Notes: generated by a model not told the origin, from the sequence alone. A stretch of DNA of 64,000 nucleotides from Bradyrhizobium murdochi (GCF_000472965.1 NZ_AXAU01000018.1:1-64000); one strand, 5' to 3'. Positions 44,371 through 52,229 are shown, numbered from the stretch's first letter. Made by a program: numbers and translations.

Positions 44371-44805
44371 GTGACCAGCTCCACCGATCCCTTCTCCGCC
44401 TCCATCATTCCCTTCGAAGTTCCCGAGCAGATGCGCGCACTTGCTGAAAAGGGCGTTTCGCAGGCCCGCGACAACTACGCCAAGTTCAAGGATGCAGCCG
44501 AGACCCACAATGGCACCATCGAGGCCGTGTTCACCACCGCCAGCAAGGGCGCCAGCGAGTACAACGCCAAGCTGATCGAGTTCTTCAAGGCCAACACCTC
44601 GTCCTCGCTCGATTTCGCGCAGGAGCTGCTCGGCGCGAAGACGCCGGCGGCGGCGCTCGAGCTGTGGACTGCGCACGCCAAGAAGCAGTACGAGGCCTTC
44701 ACCGCGCAGGCCAAGGAGCTTGCCGAGCTCGGCCAGAAGGTTGCGACCGAGACCGTCGAGCCGATCAAGGCCTCCGCCTCGAAGTACTACAAGCCCGCCG
44801 CCTGA
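44371..44805 (+). CDS. Phasin family protein
   Basis: The 144-residue protein repeats the phasin plan: PEQMRALAEKGVSQARDNYAKF, NAKLIEFFKANTSSSLDFAQELL and WTAHAKKQYEAFTAQAKEL. I choose GTG 44371 because AAGGA lies eight bases ahead of it; the ATG at 44362 overlaps that binding site. A strong terminator follows. Confidence 0.88.
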   Translation: MTSSTDPFSASIIPFEVPEQMRALAEKGVSQARDNYAKFKDAAETHNGTIEAVFTTASKGASEYNAKLIEFFKANTSSSLDFAQELLGAKTPAAALELWTAHAKKQYEAFTAQAKELAELGQKVATETVEPIKASASKYYKPAA

Positions 44806-44825
44806 TCGGGCCCGCATCGCCAACG

Positions 44826-44856
44826 AAAAGCCCGGGCGAAGCGGCCCGGGCTTTTT
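44826..44856 (+). terminator. Rho-independent terminator after the second phasin
   Basis: AAAAGCCCGGGC (44826-44837) and GCCCGGGCTTTT (44844-44855) form a perfect 12-bp stem with a T-run, 20 bases after the stop codon. Confidence 0.9.
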
Positions 44857-45025
44857 GCTGTCCTAAGAGACTTTTTTCCGGGCTCCGGGCGCGACCGCAA
44901 ATGAACGCAACACGCGTCCAAAACGACTATATAATCGGACGCTTCCCGGCCTTGCCAAAGGCCGGCGTTGCACCTAGTTTCCGGCCAATTCGCGCCCCCC
45001 TCTTTGGGGCTTCCGCGTGAGGGAT

Positions 45026-45102
45026 GCAGTTGTAGCTCAGTTGGTTAGAGCGCCTGTCTGTGGAACAGGAGGTCGGTGGTTCGAGCCCACCCAACTGTAC
45101 CA
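45026..45102 (+). tRNA. tRNA-His (anticodon GTG)
   Basis: A full cloverleaf can be drawn: acceptor GCAGTTG with CAACTGT, D-stem GCTC/GAGC, anticodon stem CCTGT/ACAGG with loop CTGTGGA, and an encoded CCA end. The anticodon is GTG at 45060-45062. There is no G at position -1 pairing to the discriminator; the end is G1-U72 with A73. This is the known form of tRNA-His in most alphaproteobacteria, whose histidyl-tRNA synthetase does not need G-1. Confidence 0.96.
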
Positions 45103-45231
45103 GCTTTCACTTCCCTGAATTGCCGCTCGCCTGCCGCGACACTTGTGCTGTGGCGCGTTGTCCAGCCGTGCTTGCCAAGCCCCAACCGTTCACCCACTAT
45201 TCCGTAAATCATTGCGGCTTTGGGGGAATTC

Positions 45232-45588
45232 ATGGCGATCTTTCGGATCGAAAATTTTCAGCTCGGATTGTTGCTTGCCGCCGCACTCGCGGTTTCGATC
45301 TCGCCCGCCGTCAGTCAGACCTACACACCCGAACAGGAGCAGGCCTGCACCGGCGACGCGTTCCGGCTCTGCAGTCCGGATATCCCTGACATCAGCCGTG
45401 TCACCGCCTGCATGGTGCGCAACAAGTCGCAGCTCTCGCCGGCTTGCCGGGCGCACTTCCGTCCCGAGCCCGATGAAATCACGGCCCGGCCGGTGGGCCG
45501 GCCGACTATCATCCGGCCGGCAGCGCCGCGCAAGGCCGTGAGCGCCAAGCCGCGCAAAACCAAAAAGCCGGCGAAACCTGCGACTTGA
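45232..45588 (+). CDS. Small secreted cysteine-rich protein
   Basis: The 118-residue protein has a signal peptide (cut near SPAVSQ), then a cysteine-rich segment EQACTGDAFRLCSPDIPD and ACMVRNKSQLSPACRAHF, and a basic Lys/Pro-rich tail. The spacing of the four Cys resembles the GLG1-type cysteine-rich repeat. ATG 45232 has GGGGGAA upstream. The function is unknown. Confidence 0.75.
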   Translation: MAIFRIENFQLGLLLAAALAVSISPAVSQTYTPEQEQACTGDAFRLCSPDIPDISRVTACMVRNKSQLSPACRAHFRPEPDEITARPVGRPTIIRPAAPRKAVSAKPRKTKKPAKPAT

Positions 45589-45688
45589 CGCGGATTACGC
45601 CATTTTAAGGTTTCCTCGCGCGGCAGACTGACGCCTTGTTTGCGGCGTCTGCAATGAACATCTCCCATGGGAACGAGGAGAGGGTTCA

Positions 45689-46018
45689 TTGATAGATCAC
45701 AGTAGAGAACTCGACCGGCATTTTGCCTGGTTCGAGAGGAAGTTGCCGCCGGGGCCGGCGAAGTTCGTAGGTTGGGTGCGCAAGCCGTCGTCGATCTACG
45801 TCCGAGTACCGCTCGCCATATTGCTGGTCGTCGGCGGCTTTCTCAGCTTCCTGCCGGTGCTTGGGCTCTGGATGCTGCCGCTCGGACTCCTTTTGTTCGC
45901 GCAGGACATCCCGCCGCTGCAGAAGCCGCTGTCGCTGGGGCTTGGATGGATCGAACGCAAATGGCTCGAACGTCAGCGCGCAAAACTCGAGCGAGAGCGC
46001 GCAAAAGGCGCGCAGTGA
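45689..46018 (+). CDS. Small membrane protein of unknown function
   Basis: The 109-residue protein has one hydrophobic stretch (about 40-72) that could make two helices, between basic ends; the C-terminus is a charged helix (IERKWLERQRAKLERER). TTG 45689 appears to be the start, with GGAGAGGG ahead of it and no ATG until mid-protein. No family was recognised. Confidence 0.65.
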   Translation: MIDHSRELDRHFAWFERKLPPGPAKFVGWVRKPSSIYVRVPLAILLVVGGFLSFLPVLGLWMLPLGLLLFAQDIPPLQKPLSLGLGWIERKWLERQRAKLERERAKGAQ

Positions 46019-46194
46019 GCCAGGCAGGATGGGCTTTCGATTCCTTCTCAAGGTCACCGGGGTTGCACGGTGTGACTCAAAAACCAGCCTTATTGGCAAT
46101 TAAGTGGCTTCATCGCGGCGGGCGATAAATTTTTCTTTCACGAATCACCGCGCTGATTCATTTTCGGCTTCTGGGGTCAACTGGAGGCCAAGGT

Positions 46195-46875
46195 ATGAAC
46201 GTAATTGTTTTTGCATCACGTAAAGGGGGCTCGGGAAAAAGTACCCTGGCTGCTCACCTCGCTGCCCATGTTCATAAGGCAACGAAGCCCATCCTGCTTG
46301 TCGATGCCGATCCGCAGGGCTCACTTACGCTCTGGCACAAATTGCGCGGCACCAACGAGCCGCCGATCAAGCCCGCGGTGAATTCCGTCAGCGGCATCGT
46401 CGCTGCCGCCAAGCGCGACGGCATCGAATGGGTGTTCATCGACACGCCGCCGAATTTGTCGGCCGTCGTCGACGATGCGATCCGTAACGCCACCATGGTG
46501 ATCATTCCGGCGCGGCCCGGCGTGTTCGACGTCAACGCGGTGCAGGAAACCATTCAGACCTGCCGTTCGGCGCGCAAGCCCTACGCGGTCGTGATCAACG
46601 GTGCGCCTGCCGAACGCGACGGCGCCGAGAGCCGCATCGTAAGCCTCGCGCGCGAAGCGCTGGCGAAATTCCGCGCGCCGGTGTGGAGCGGCCAGATCAC
46701 CAACCGCGCCGATCTGATCATGGCGCTGAGCCAGGGCGAAGGCGCCCGCGAATATTACGCGGAAGGCCGGGCGGCTGCGGAGATCAGCAGGCTGTGGGGC
46801 GCGATCGAACGTTCGATCAAGGCGATCCGCGGAACGGCGTCGGCATCGGGCGCCATGCACAAGCAGGCGGCGTAA
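46195..46875 (+). CDS. ParA-type ATPase, orphan
   Basis: The 226-residue protein has the deviant Walker A motif KGGSGKST (10-17), the LVDADPQGSLTLWH switch and IDTPP. It is a short ParA/MipZ-like ATPase with no ParB gene or parS-like site nearby, so it probably positions something other than the chromosome. GGAGG lies upstream of ATG 46195 and a terminator follows. The cargo is unknown. Confidence 0.88.
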   Translation: MNVIVFASRKGGSGKSTLAAHLAAHVHKATKPILLVDADPQGSLTLWHKLRGTNEPPIKPAVNSVSGIVAAAKRDGIEWVFIDTPPNLSAVVDDAIRNATMVIIPARPGVFDVNAVQETIQTCRSARKPYAVVINGAPAERDGAESRIVSLAREALAKFRAPVWSGQITNRADLIMALSQGEGAREYYAEGRAAAEISRLWGAIERSIKAIRGTASASGAMHKQAA

Positions 46876-46908
46876 CAACGCCGCTTTGTTTTTTGGACTG
46901 CCAAAGAC

Positions 46909-46938
46909 GCGCGGTGTTCCGCGCGTTTTTCTTTTTGT
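46909..46938 (+). terminator. Rho-independent terminator after the ParA gene
   Basis: ACGCGCGG (46909-46916) and CCGCGCGT (46921-46928) form a perfect 8-bp stem followed by a T-rich tract. Confidence 0.85.
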
Positions 46939-46942
46939 GTTC

Positions 46943-47077
46943 TTACGCCACCATCAGGACGTAGAACACAACGACCGGCGACAGCGTCAGGATCACCGAC
47001 CAGATGCCGACAGCCCACAGAATGTCCTCGGTTGAAAAACCCTGTTGTCCAGGAATGCTCTTGTTCTCGAAATGCAC
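46943..47077 (-). CDS. Putative small single-pass membrane protein, 44 residues
   Basis: A frame from GTG 47077 to TAA 46943 encodes a polar N-terminus (VHFENKSIPGQQGFSTEDI) and one hydrophobic helix (LWAVGIWSVILTLSPVVVFY). The plan of short polar head plus one helix fits a real small membrane protein. CGGGGG lies ahead of the start. It was too short for an ordinary open-frame cut-off. No family was recognised. Confidence 0.5.
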   Translation of the reverse strand: MHFENKSIPGQQGFSTEDILWAVGIWSVILTLSPVVVFYVLMVA

Positions 47078-47309
47078 GACGCGCCCCCGCGTTTTTCTGT
47101 TGTATGGGGATGTTGATACGCGAACGGTTTTAAAAACCCGCTTGCGATTTCGCTTGCATTTGACCGCACCTGCTACCGCCGATTAACCACCGCTATGCCT
47201 GGTTAACATTCCCTGACCGCACGGCGTCAAAGTCGATCGAAGCCTCGCCCGTAACATTAGAATTTTAAGCGTATGGATCTCCCGCTCAGAAAAACGACGG
47301 GGGAAAGCG

Positions 47310-47450
47310 ATGAGCACGCACGACAAGAAATTTCCGATTGCCGAGTACGCCAAGAGCATGCACGACGTTCTTCTGGTGTCGTCATTCGCCGCCTAGGCGA
47401 TGCTGCTCGGCTTCGCGCCCGTGATGGCCTATCGCCTGCTGGTCAGCTAG
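47310..47450 (+). pseudogene. Small membrane protein gene with an in-frame amber codon
   Basis: ATG 47310, preceded by GGGGGAAAG, opens a frame MSTHDKKFPIAEYAKSM that leads into a hydrophobic segment. TAG at 47394-47396 stops it after 28 codons in the middle of the helix. The same frame continues with AMLLGFAPVMAYRLLVS to a second stop at 47448-47450, which would complete one membrane helix of a 46-codon protein. A single-base change of TGG to TAG would explain it. A natural 28-residue product is the other reading. Confidence 0.55.
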
Positions 47451-47474
47451 GGCAGCGCCATAGCTGCTCAAACC

Positions 47475-47573
47475 TTCATCCTGAGGAGCAGGCGCAGCCT
47501 GCGTCTCGAAGGATGTGGCCACAGTGCCGGCCTCATGGTTCGAGACGCGCTTCGCGCTCCTCACCATGAGGGG
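47475..47573. repeat. Palindromic element, family B, reversed copy
   Basis: TTCATCCTGAGGAGC to CGTCTCGAAGGATG, then CCTCATGGTTCGAGACGCG to CTCACCATGAGG. It is the 40251 element in the other orientation with a diverged spacer. It follows the amber-containing small gene. Confidence 0.85.
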
Positions 47574-47592
47574 CTTATAGCGCAATCGGCTT

Positions 47593-47620
47593 CTCCCTCT
47601 CGCCATCGGGCGAGAGGGAG
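47593..47620. repeat. Hairpin element, family C half
   Basis: CTCCCTCTCGCC and GGCGAGAGGGAG form a perfect 12-bp stem 13 bases after the end of the dapA-family gene. There is no T-run, so it is more likely a repeat or messenger-stabilising hairpin than a terminator. Confidence 0.6.
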
Positions 47621-47632
47621 CCAATCGCATGT

Positions 47633-48565
47633 TTAAGCTCGCCGCAAAAGCTGCGGCCTGCGCCGCTCGATCTCCTCGTCGAGCAACGCCGCCAACTCGG
47701 CGCTTATCTCCACCATCGGCAGGCGAACCTCGGCGCTGTCGATCAGTCCGCTGCGCGCCAGCCAGTATTTTGCAGGCGCCGGGCTCGGCTCGGCAAACAA
47801 CAGCCGGGTCAGCCGGGAGAGCTCCTTCCAGCACGCCCGCGCGCCGTCGCGGTCGCCCTGCGCGAGCAGCGTCCGCAGCGATGCGAAGGCCGCGGTCTCC
47901 AGATGCGCCGACAACAGGATCGCGCCATCGGCGCCGTCGGCGAGCGCGTCGTGATACTCGGCGTCTTCGCCGGTCAGCACGCGAAAGCCTGCTGGCCGTC
48001 TCGCCAGAAGGTCAATCGACTGCGCGCGGTCGGCGCCGCAATCCTTCATGCCGACGATGTTCGGATGTTCCGCGAGTTGCAGCAACGTCTCATTGGTGAG
48101 GCTGACGGCTGTCCGGTAGGGAATGTTGTAGAGCACGATCGGCCATGAGGCGTGATCGGCGAGGGCAGCGAAGTGCTGCACGAGGCCGCGCTGCGTCGGC
48201 CGGATATAATAGGGGCTCGCGATCAGATAGCCGTCGATCGGCCAGGTCGCCGTCTCATCCAGCGCATCGAGCATCTTCGCGGTGGAGGCGCCGGACAGGC
48301 CGAGCAGGATCGGAAAGTGGCGCTGGCTGGCGGAGAGCTCGCTCTGCGTCAGCGTCACCAGGCGCTCGAGTTCGTCTGCGCGGAGCGACATGCCTTCGCC
48401 CGACGTCGCCGCGAGAATGAAGCCGTCGACGGGGCCAGTCGCATAATGTCGGACGAGCCGGCGCAGCGATGCCTCGTCGAGTTCGCCGTCGCGAAACGGC
48501 GTGATCAGCGGCAGCCACAGGCCTTGCAGCCGGCTTGCCAGGTCGTTGGTCGAAGGGGCAGTCAT
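47633..48565 (-). CDS. DapA/NanA-family aldolase or synthase
   Basis: The 310-residue protein has the Schiff-base Lys in NIVGMKDCG and the catalytic Tyr in VLYNIPYRT, and so belongs to the dihydrodipicolinate synthase/N-acetylneuraminate lyase family. The pyruvate-binding GTTGE motif reads AATSGEG, and the sequence is otherwise divergent, so it may act on another 2-oxo acid. ATG 48565 has AAGGAG nine bases upstream. Two hairpins in the leader suggest attenuation. Confidence 0.8.
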   Translation of the reverse strand: MTAPSTNDLASRLQGLWLPLITPFRDGELDEASLRRLVRHYATGPVDGFILAATSGEGMSLRADELERLVTLTQSELSASQRHFPILLGLSGASTAKMLDALDETATWPIDGYLIASPYYIRPTQRGLVQHFAALADHASWPIVLYNIPYRTAVSLTNETLLQLAEHPNIVGMKDCGADRAQSIDLLARRPAGFRVLTGEDAEYHDALADGADGAILLSAHLETAAFASLRTLLAQGDRDGARACWKELSRLTRLLFAEPSPAPAKYWLARSGLIDSAEVRLPMVEISAELAALLDEEIERRRPQLLRRA

Positions 48566-48605
48566 CGTTCCATCTCCTTGGGGGTAAGCGCCGGAGACGG
48601 GACCA

Positions 48606-48634
48606 ACAAAAAACCCCGTCCAGACGGCGGGGTT
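48606..48634 (-). terminator. Terminator-like hairpin in the leader of the dapA-family gene
   Basis: On the minus strand AACCCCG and CGGGGTT form a stem followed by TTTTTT, 40 bases before the start of the dapA-family gene. A terminator in this place would act as an attenuator or mark the end of an upstream RNA. Confidence 0.6.
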
Positions 48635-48678
48635 CGGGATCGTGGGTTCGCGACAGACTAGCGCGCGCGTCGATCTCG

Positions 48679-48702
48679 GGTCCCCGGATGGGGACCTTTT
48701 TT
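48679..48702 (+). terminator. Perfect hairpin with T-run, plus strand
   Basis: GGTCCCC (48679-48685), loop GGAT, GGGGACC (48690-48696) and TTTTTT make a textbook terminator on the plus strand, yet no plus-strand gene ends here. On the minus strand the same hairpin lies 45 bases before the leader terminator of the dapA-family gene and could be part of that leader. Confidence 0.55.
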
Positions 48703-48796
48703 CGACGACAGTGCTGCGCACGAACTCGTGATCATGTGCGGATGATGGAGGCCGAGAACCTCAATGTCAATCTGTGCGGGAACATGACACTGACGC

Positions 48797-48828
48797 AAAA
48801 AAAAGCCGGGCCCGAAAGAGCCCGGCTT
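48797..48828 (-). terminator. Rho-independent terminator, probably of lsrB
   Basis: AAGCCGGG (48803-48810) and CCCGGCTT (48821-48828) form an 8-bp stem; on the minus strand it is followed by eight T. The nearest minus-strand gene upstream is lsrB, 230 bases away. Confidence 0.7.
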
Positions 48829-48910
48829 GAGGTATTGGCCACGTGAGGCCGACACAATCACCTTCCAAGAGGGATTACTGAACCGCCGCGTCACTGGAGG
48901 AGGGGGACAT

Positions 48911-49021
48911 ATGCGCGACGCGACCGCTCAGCATTTGAGCACTATGATCCTCATCAGTGCCTTGCAGCAACCGTCCGAGCCGCATGTCAGTCATGCGAAG
49001 AGCGGGGCCTCTATAAAATAG
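48911..49021 (+). CDS. Putative 36-residue protein
   Basis: ATG 48911 follows GGAGGAGGGGG, a very strong ribosome binding site. The frame ends at TAG 49019-49021. The product is polar without a membrane segment (starts MRDATAQHLSTMILIS). It is antisense to the lsrB 3' untranslated region. The ribosome binding site is the main evidence. Confidence 0.4.
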   Translation: MRDATAQHLSTMILISALQQPSEPHVSHAKSGASIK

Positions 49022-49058
49022 GCTAATCCGGAAAGCGGAATGACGAAACGTCGTCCGC

Positions 49059-49952
49059 TTAGGAGGGCCAGCGCTGTGCCTTGCTCACCACGAAGTCGCG
49101 GAATACCTGCACGCGTGCGACCGTCTTCAGTTCCTCGGGATAGACGAAATACGTATCCACTGCGATCGAATCGGTTTCGCCGAACAACTGCACCAGGCGG
49201 TTGTTCTCCTCGACCAGATAGTCGGGCAGGGCGGCGATGCCGAGCCCCTGCTGGCAGGCGCGAACGAGCCCTAAGATATTATTCACCTTGAAGTAGGCTT
49301 CGCGCGGGCCCGAGCCGTTGCGGCCGGCATCGATCAGCCAGCTCCGGTTCTGCAGATGCGGCGGCACCTGCGCATCGCCGAGCATGATGATGCGGTGCGA
49401 GTCGAGGTCGTCCAGCGTCCGCGGCGTGCCGAAGCGCTTGATATATTCCGGCGAGCAATAGGCATGGAAGCCGATCGAGAACAGCTTGCGCTGGATCAGG
49501 TCGGGCTGGGTCGGCTTGCGGGTCCGGATCGCGACGTCGGCCTCGCGCATCGACAAGTCGAGATCCTCGTCGGTGACGATCAGCGAGATGCGGATATCAG
49601 GATAAAGCGCGGTGAACTCGTCGAGCCGCGGGATCAGCCAGTTGATGCCGAGCGCGGGCGGCGTCGTGATCTTGAGGTCGCCGCTCGGCCGCTCGCGGCT
49701 GTCGGTGAGTTTTGCGCGCGCCGCCTGCAACTGCATGAAGACGTCATGCGCCGTGCGGAACAAAAGATCGCCCTGCTCGGTGAGGATGAGCCCGCGCGCA
49801 TGGCGGTGGAACAGCGAAACCGCAAGCTCCTGCTCCAGTGCGCTGACCTGCCGCGACACCGCGGATTGCGAGAGCCCCAATTGCTCGCCGGCATGGGTAA
49901 AGCTTCCCGCTTCCGCCGCCGCGTGAAAGACCTTCAGCTTGTCCCAGTCCAT
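49059..49952 (-). CDS. lsrB: LysR-type regulator LsrB/VtlR
   Basis: The 297-residue regulator starts MDWDKLKVFHAAAEAGSFTH and has the winged helix LGLSQSAVSRQVSALE, which is the LsrB/VtlR signature. In Sinorhizobium LsrB controls oxidative-stress and lipopolysaccharide genes and lies beside trxB, as here. In Brucella and Agrobacterium VtlR activates small RNAs. Cys166 and Cys233 (the latter in RACQQGLG) may be the redox-sensing positions reported for Sinorhizobium. I prefer ATG 49952 over 49979 from homology of the N-terminus. Confidence 0.88.
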   Translation of the reverse strand: MDWDKLKVFHAAAEAGSFTHAGEQLGLSQSAVSRQVSALEQELAVSLFHRHARGLILTEQGDLLFRTAHDVFMQLQAARAKLTDSRERPSGDLKITTPPALGINWLIPRLDEFTALYPDIRISLIVTDEDLDLSMREADVAIRTRKPTQPDLIQRKLFSIGFHAYCSPEYIKRFGTPRTLDDLDSHRIIMLGDAQVPPHLQNRSWLIDAGRNGSGPREAYFKVNNILGLVRACQQGLGIAALPDYLVEENNRLVQLFGETDSIAVDTYFVYPEELKTVARVQVFRDFVVSKAQRWPS

Positions 49953-49981
49953 GTCAAATCCGTCTCGTGTTCTAGGCATGA

Positions 49982-50947
49982 CTATTCAGCCGCTGCGCGA
50001 TCGCTCGCGCGCAAAGCCAGGAAGCGTTCGGCCTCGAGGGCTGCCATGCAGCCGAGGCCGGCAGCCGTGACCGCCTGGCGGTAGGTTTCGTCCGCCACGT
50101 CACCGGCGGCGAACAGGCCGGGTATCGAGGTTGCGGTCGAGTTCGGCGCCACCTCGACATAGCCTGATGGCTTCAGCTTGATCTGGCCTTTGACAAGCTC
50201 GGTTGCCGGCGCGTGGCCAATGGCGATGAAGACGCCGTCGGCCGCAACCTTCGTGAGTGCGCCGGTCTTGACGTTCTTCAGGCGCACATGGGTGACCTTG
50301 GTCGGGTTCTCGGCGCCGCAGATCTCGTGGATCGCCGAGTCCCATACCACCTTGATCTTCGGATTCTTAAACAGGCGATCCTGCAGGATGCGCTCGGCGC
50401 GGAAATGATCACGGCGATGCACGATGGTGACCTGCGAGGCGAAGTTGGTCAGGAACATCGCTTCCTCGACCGCGGTATTGCCGCCGCCGACCACGATCAC
50501 TTCCTTGCCGCGGTAGAAGAAGCCGTCGCAGGTCGCGCAGGCCGAGACGCCAAAACCCTTGAACTTTTCTTCCGAGGGAATGCCGAGCCAGCGCGCCTGC
50601 GCGCCGGTGGCGAGGACCACGGTTTCCGCCAGATAGACGTCGCCGCTATCGCAGGTCAGTCGGAACGGCCGCTGCGCCAGTTCAAGTTTGTTGACGAGAT
50701 CGGTGACGATCTTGGTGCCGACATGGGCCGCCTGCTTCTCCATCTGCTCCATCAGCCAGGGGCCCTGGATGACGTCGGCAAAGCCCGGATAGTTTTCCAC
50801 GTCGGTGGTGATGGTGAGTTGTCCGCCGGGCTGGATGCCCTGGATCAGCACCGGCTCCAGCATCGCGCGCGCCGCGTAGATCGCCGCGGTGTAGCCGGCG
50901 GGGCCGGAACCGATAATGACGACCTTGGCATGGATAGGCGCAGGCAT
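49982..50947 (-). CDS. trxB: Thioredoxin reductase
   Basis: The 321-residue flavoenzyme has the FAD motif GSGPAGYTAAIYAARA, the redox-active CATC in SACATCDGFFY, the NADPH-binding GGGNTAVEEA and the C-terminal GLFAAGDVADE. It reduces thioredoxin with NADPH. GAGAGGGA precedes ATG 50947. The following lsrB gene is in the same direction, so the reductase and its redox regulator are probably linked. Confidence 0.96.
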   Translation of the reverse strand: MPAPIHAKVVIIGSGPAGYTAAIYAARAMLEPVLIQGIQPGGQLTITTDVENYPGFADVIQGPWLMEQMEKQAAHVGTKIVTDLVNKLELAQRPFRLTCDSGDVYLAETVVLATGAQARWLGIPSEEKFKGFGVSACATCDGFFYRGKEVIVVGGGNTAVEEAMFLTNFASQVTIVHRRDHFRAERILQDRLFKNPKIKVVWDSAIHEICGAENPTKVTHVRLKNVKTGALTKVAADGVFIAIGHAPATELVKGQIKLKPSGYVEVAPNSTATSIPGLFAAGDVADETYRQAVTAAGLGCMAALEAERFLALRASDRAAAE

Positions 50948-51135
50948 CGGCGGATCCCTCTCTTATTCGGGCTTTGTTTATGACTTGAGCAGGAAGCGCC
51001 TAGAAGGAGGTCGCGGCGGCGCTGAAAGTGTCAAATCCAAGTCTAAGATATCTGGGTAGCTATGCAAGATTTGCAATTCATCCCAGCGAATTTTCCCCGG
51101 AACTGAAGTAACAATCGCGAAATATGGCGTCATGC

Positions 51136-51152
51136 GCGCAATAAAATTGCGC
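51136..51152. promoter_or_regulatory. Inverted repeat ahead of the Lrp-type gene
   Basis: GCGCAAT and ATTGCGC form a perfect 7-bp inverted repeat around AAA, 76 bases before the Lrp-type start. Lrp/AsnC regulators bind such AT-centred palindromes, often ahead of their own gene. The spacer 50948-51227 holds no gene. Confidence 0.45.
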
Positions 51153-51227
51153 AAGCCGCACGGCGTGCGCTAAGAGAGTTGCCAGTAAGGCCAGCCCACG
51201 CGGCCAGAATTAGGGAACCCGACGCGC

Positions 51228-51707
51228 GTGTCGAAGAATCTTGACGAAATCGACCTTCGAATTCTTGCCGAAATCCAGGCCGACGGCCGAATCACCAACG
51301 TGGAACTGGCAAAGCGCGTCGGTATCTCGCCGCCGCCCTGCCTGCGCCGGGTCCGCACGCTGGAGGAAGAAGGCTACATCCAGGGCTATCGGGGCCTGTT
51401 GGATCCACGTCGGCTAGGCTTCGATGTCACCGTGTTTGCTTCCGTCCATTTGTCCAGCCAGGCGGATGCGGATTTGCGCGCGTTCGAGGATTTCGTCCGC
51501 GCCGAGCCCCTGGTGCGGGAATGCTGGATGCTGTCGGGCGAGGTCGACTTCATCCTCAAATGCGTCGCGCCGGATATGGCGACGTTTCAGGATTTCGTCA
51601 CGCATCTGACGGCCGCGCCGCATGTGCGCAACGTCAGGACGTCACTGGTGCTGCACAATTCGAAATATGAAGCGGCGGTGCCGCTCGATGTGAAGGTCGC
51701 GGGGTGA
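51228..51707 (+). CDS. Lrp/AsnC family regulator
   Basis: The 159-residue protein has the helix-turn-helix DLRILAEIQADGRITNVELAKRVGISPPPCLRRVR and a C-terminal RAM domain (VRECWMLSGEVDFILKCVA). These regulators sense amino acids as octamers. GTG 51228 is the start. It is divergent from trxB, an arrangement common in Rhizobiales. Confidence 0.9.
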   Translation: MSKNLDEIDLRILAEIQADGRITNVELAKRVGISPPPCLRRVRTLEEEGYIQGYRGLLDPRRLGFDVTVFASVHLSSQADADLRAFEDFVRAEPLVRECWMLSGEVDFILKCVAPDMATFQDFVTHLTAAPHVRNVRTSLVLHNSKYEAAVPLDVKVAG

Positions 51708-51714
51708 GGTTGAG

Positions 51715-51795
51715 AGTCATTCCGGGGCGCGCACAGCGCGTACCCGGAATCTCGAGATTCCGGGTCTGGTGCTTACGCACCATCCCGGAATGACT
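51715..51795. repeat. Palindromic element, family D
   Basis: AGTCATTCCGGG and CCCGGAATGACT are perfect 12-base ends of an 81-base element with an inner GGAATCTCGAGATTCC palindrome. It lies between the convergent Lrp and DoxX genes. Confidence 0.85.
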
Positions 51796-51809
51796 GAGCT
51801 GACGCTCAG

Positions 51810-52229
51810 TCACTTCTTCCGCATCGCGTCGACGCTGTACGGGCCGCCGCCTGCAGTCGAAAGATAAAGGCAGGCGAAGCAGAACAGGATCGCAAGCGTG
51901 CCGGCGTTGATGAGCGGAAAGAAGCCCCTCGGCGCATGACCGATGAAATAGGCAAAGGCCATCTCGCCGGCAAGGATGAAGGCGACGGGCTGCGTGAACA
52001 GTCCGATCAGCAAGAGCCCGCCTAGAATCAACTCGATCATACCGGCGGCTCCCGATAGCGACATCAACTGCACCTTGTTGAGGAACGCGGCAGCGTTACC
52101 CTCCGGAATTGTCGGAAACTTCAGAATCTTCGCGACACCGTACTGAAACAGCAATAGCCCGGTGATGAAGCGAAACAGGCTCAGCGCCGGCGGTTGCCAT
52201 TTCGCGAGCATCTTGTCGATTTGTTCCAT
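51810..52229 (-). CDS. DoxX family membrane protein
   Basis: The 139-residue protein has four helices with the DoxX signs LFRFITGLLLFQYGVAKI, LILGGLLLIGLFTQPVAFIL and AYFIGHAPRGFFPLINAG. DoxX-type proteins are linked to redox control at the membrane, but the exact role here is unknown. Confidence 0.88.
   Translation of the reverse strand: MEQIDKMLAKWQPPALSLFRFITGLLLFQYGVAKILKFPTIPEGNAAAFLNKVQLMSLSGAAGMIELILGGLLLIGLFTQPVAFILAGEMAFAYFIGHAPRGFFPLINAGTLAILFCFACLYLSTAGGGPYSVDAMRKK

Noticed and set aside
46195..46875. Chromosome partition locus or replication origin
   Set aside because: The ParA-type gene has no ParB partner, parS-like 16-base palindromes or DnaA-box cluster nearby.
47394..47396. 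TAG decoded as pyrrolysine or by a suppressor
   Set aside because: No pyrrolysine genes are visible and the group is not known to use it; a nonsense change is simpler.
48679..48702. Terminator of a plus-strand small RNA
   Set aside because: The hairpin fits, but no promoter or gene on the plus strand could be supported upstream, so no RNA gene was called.
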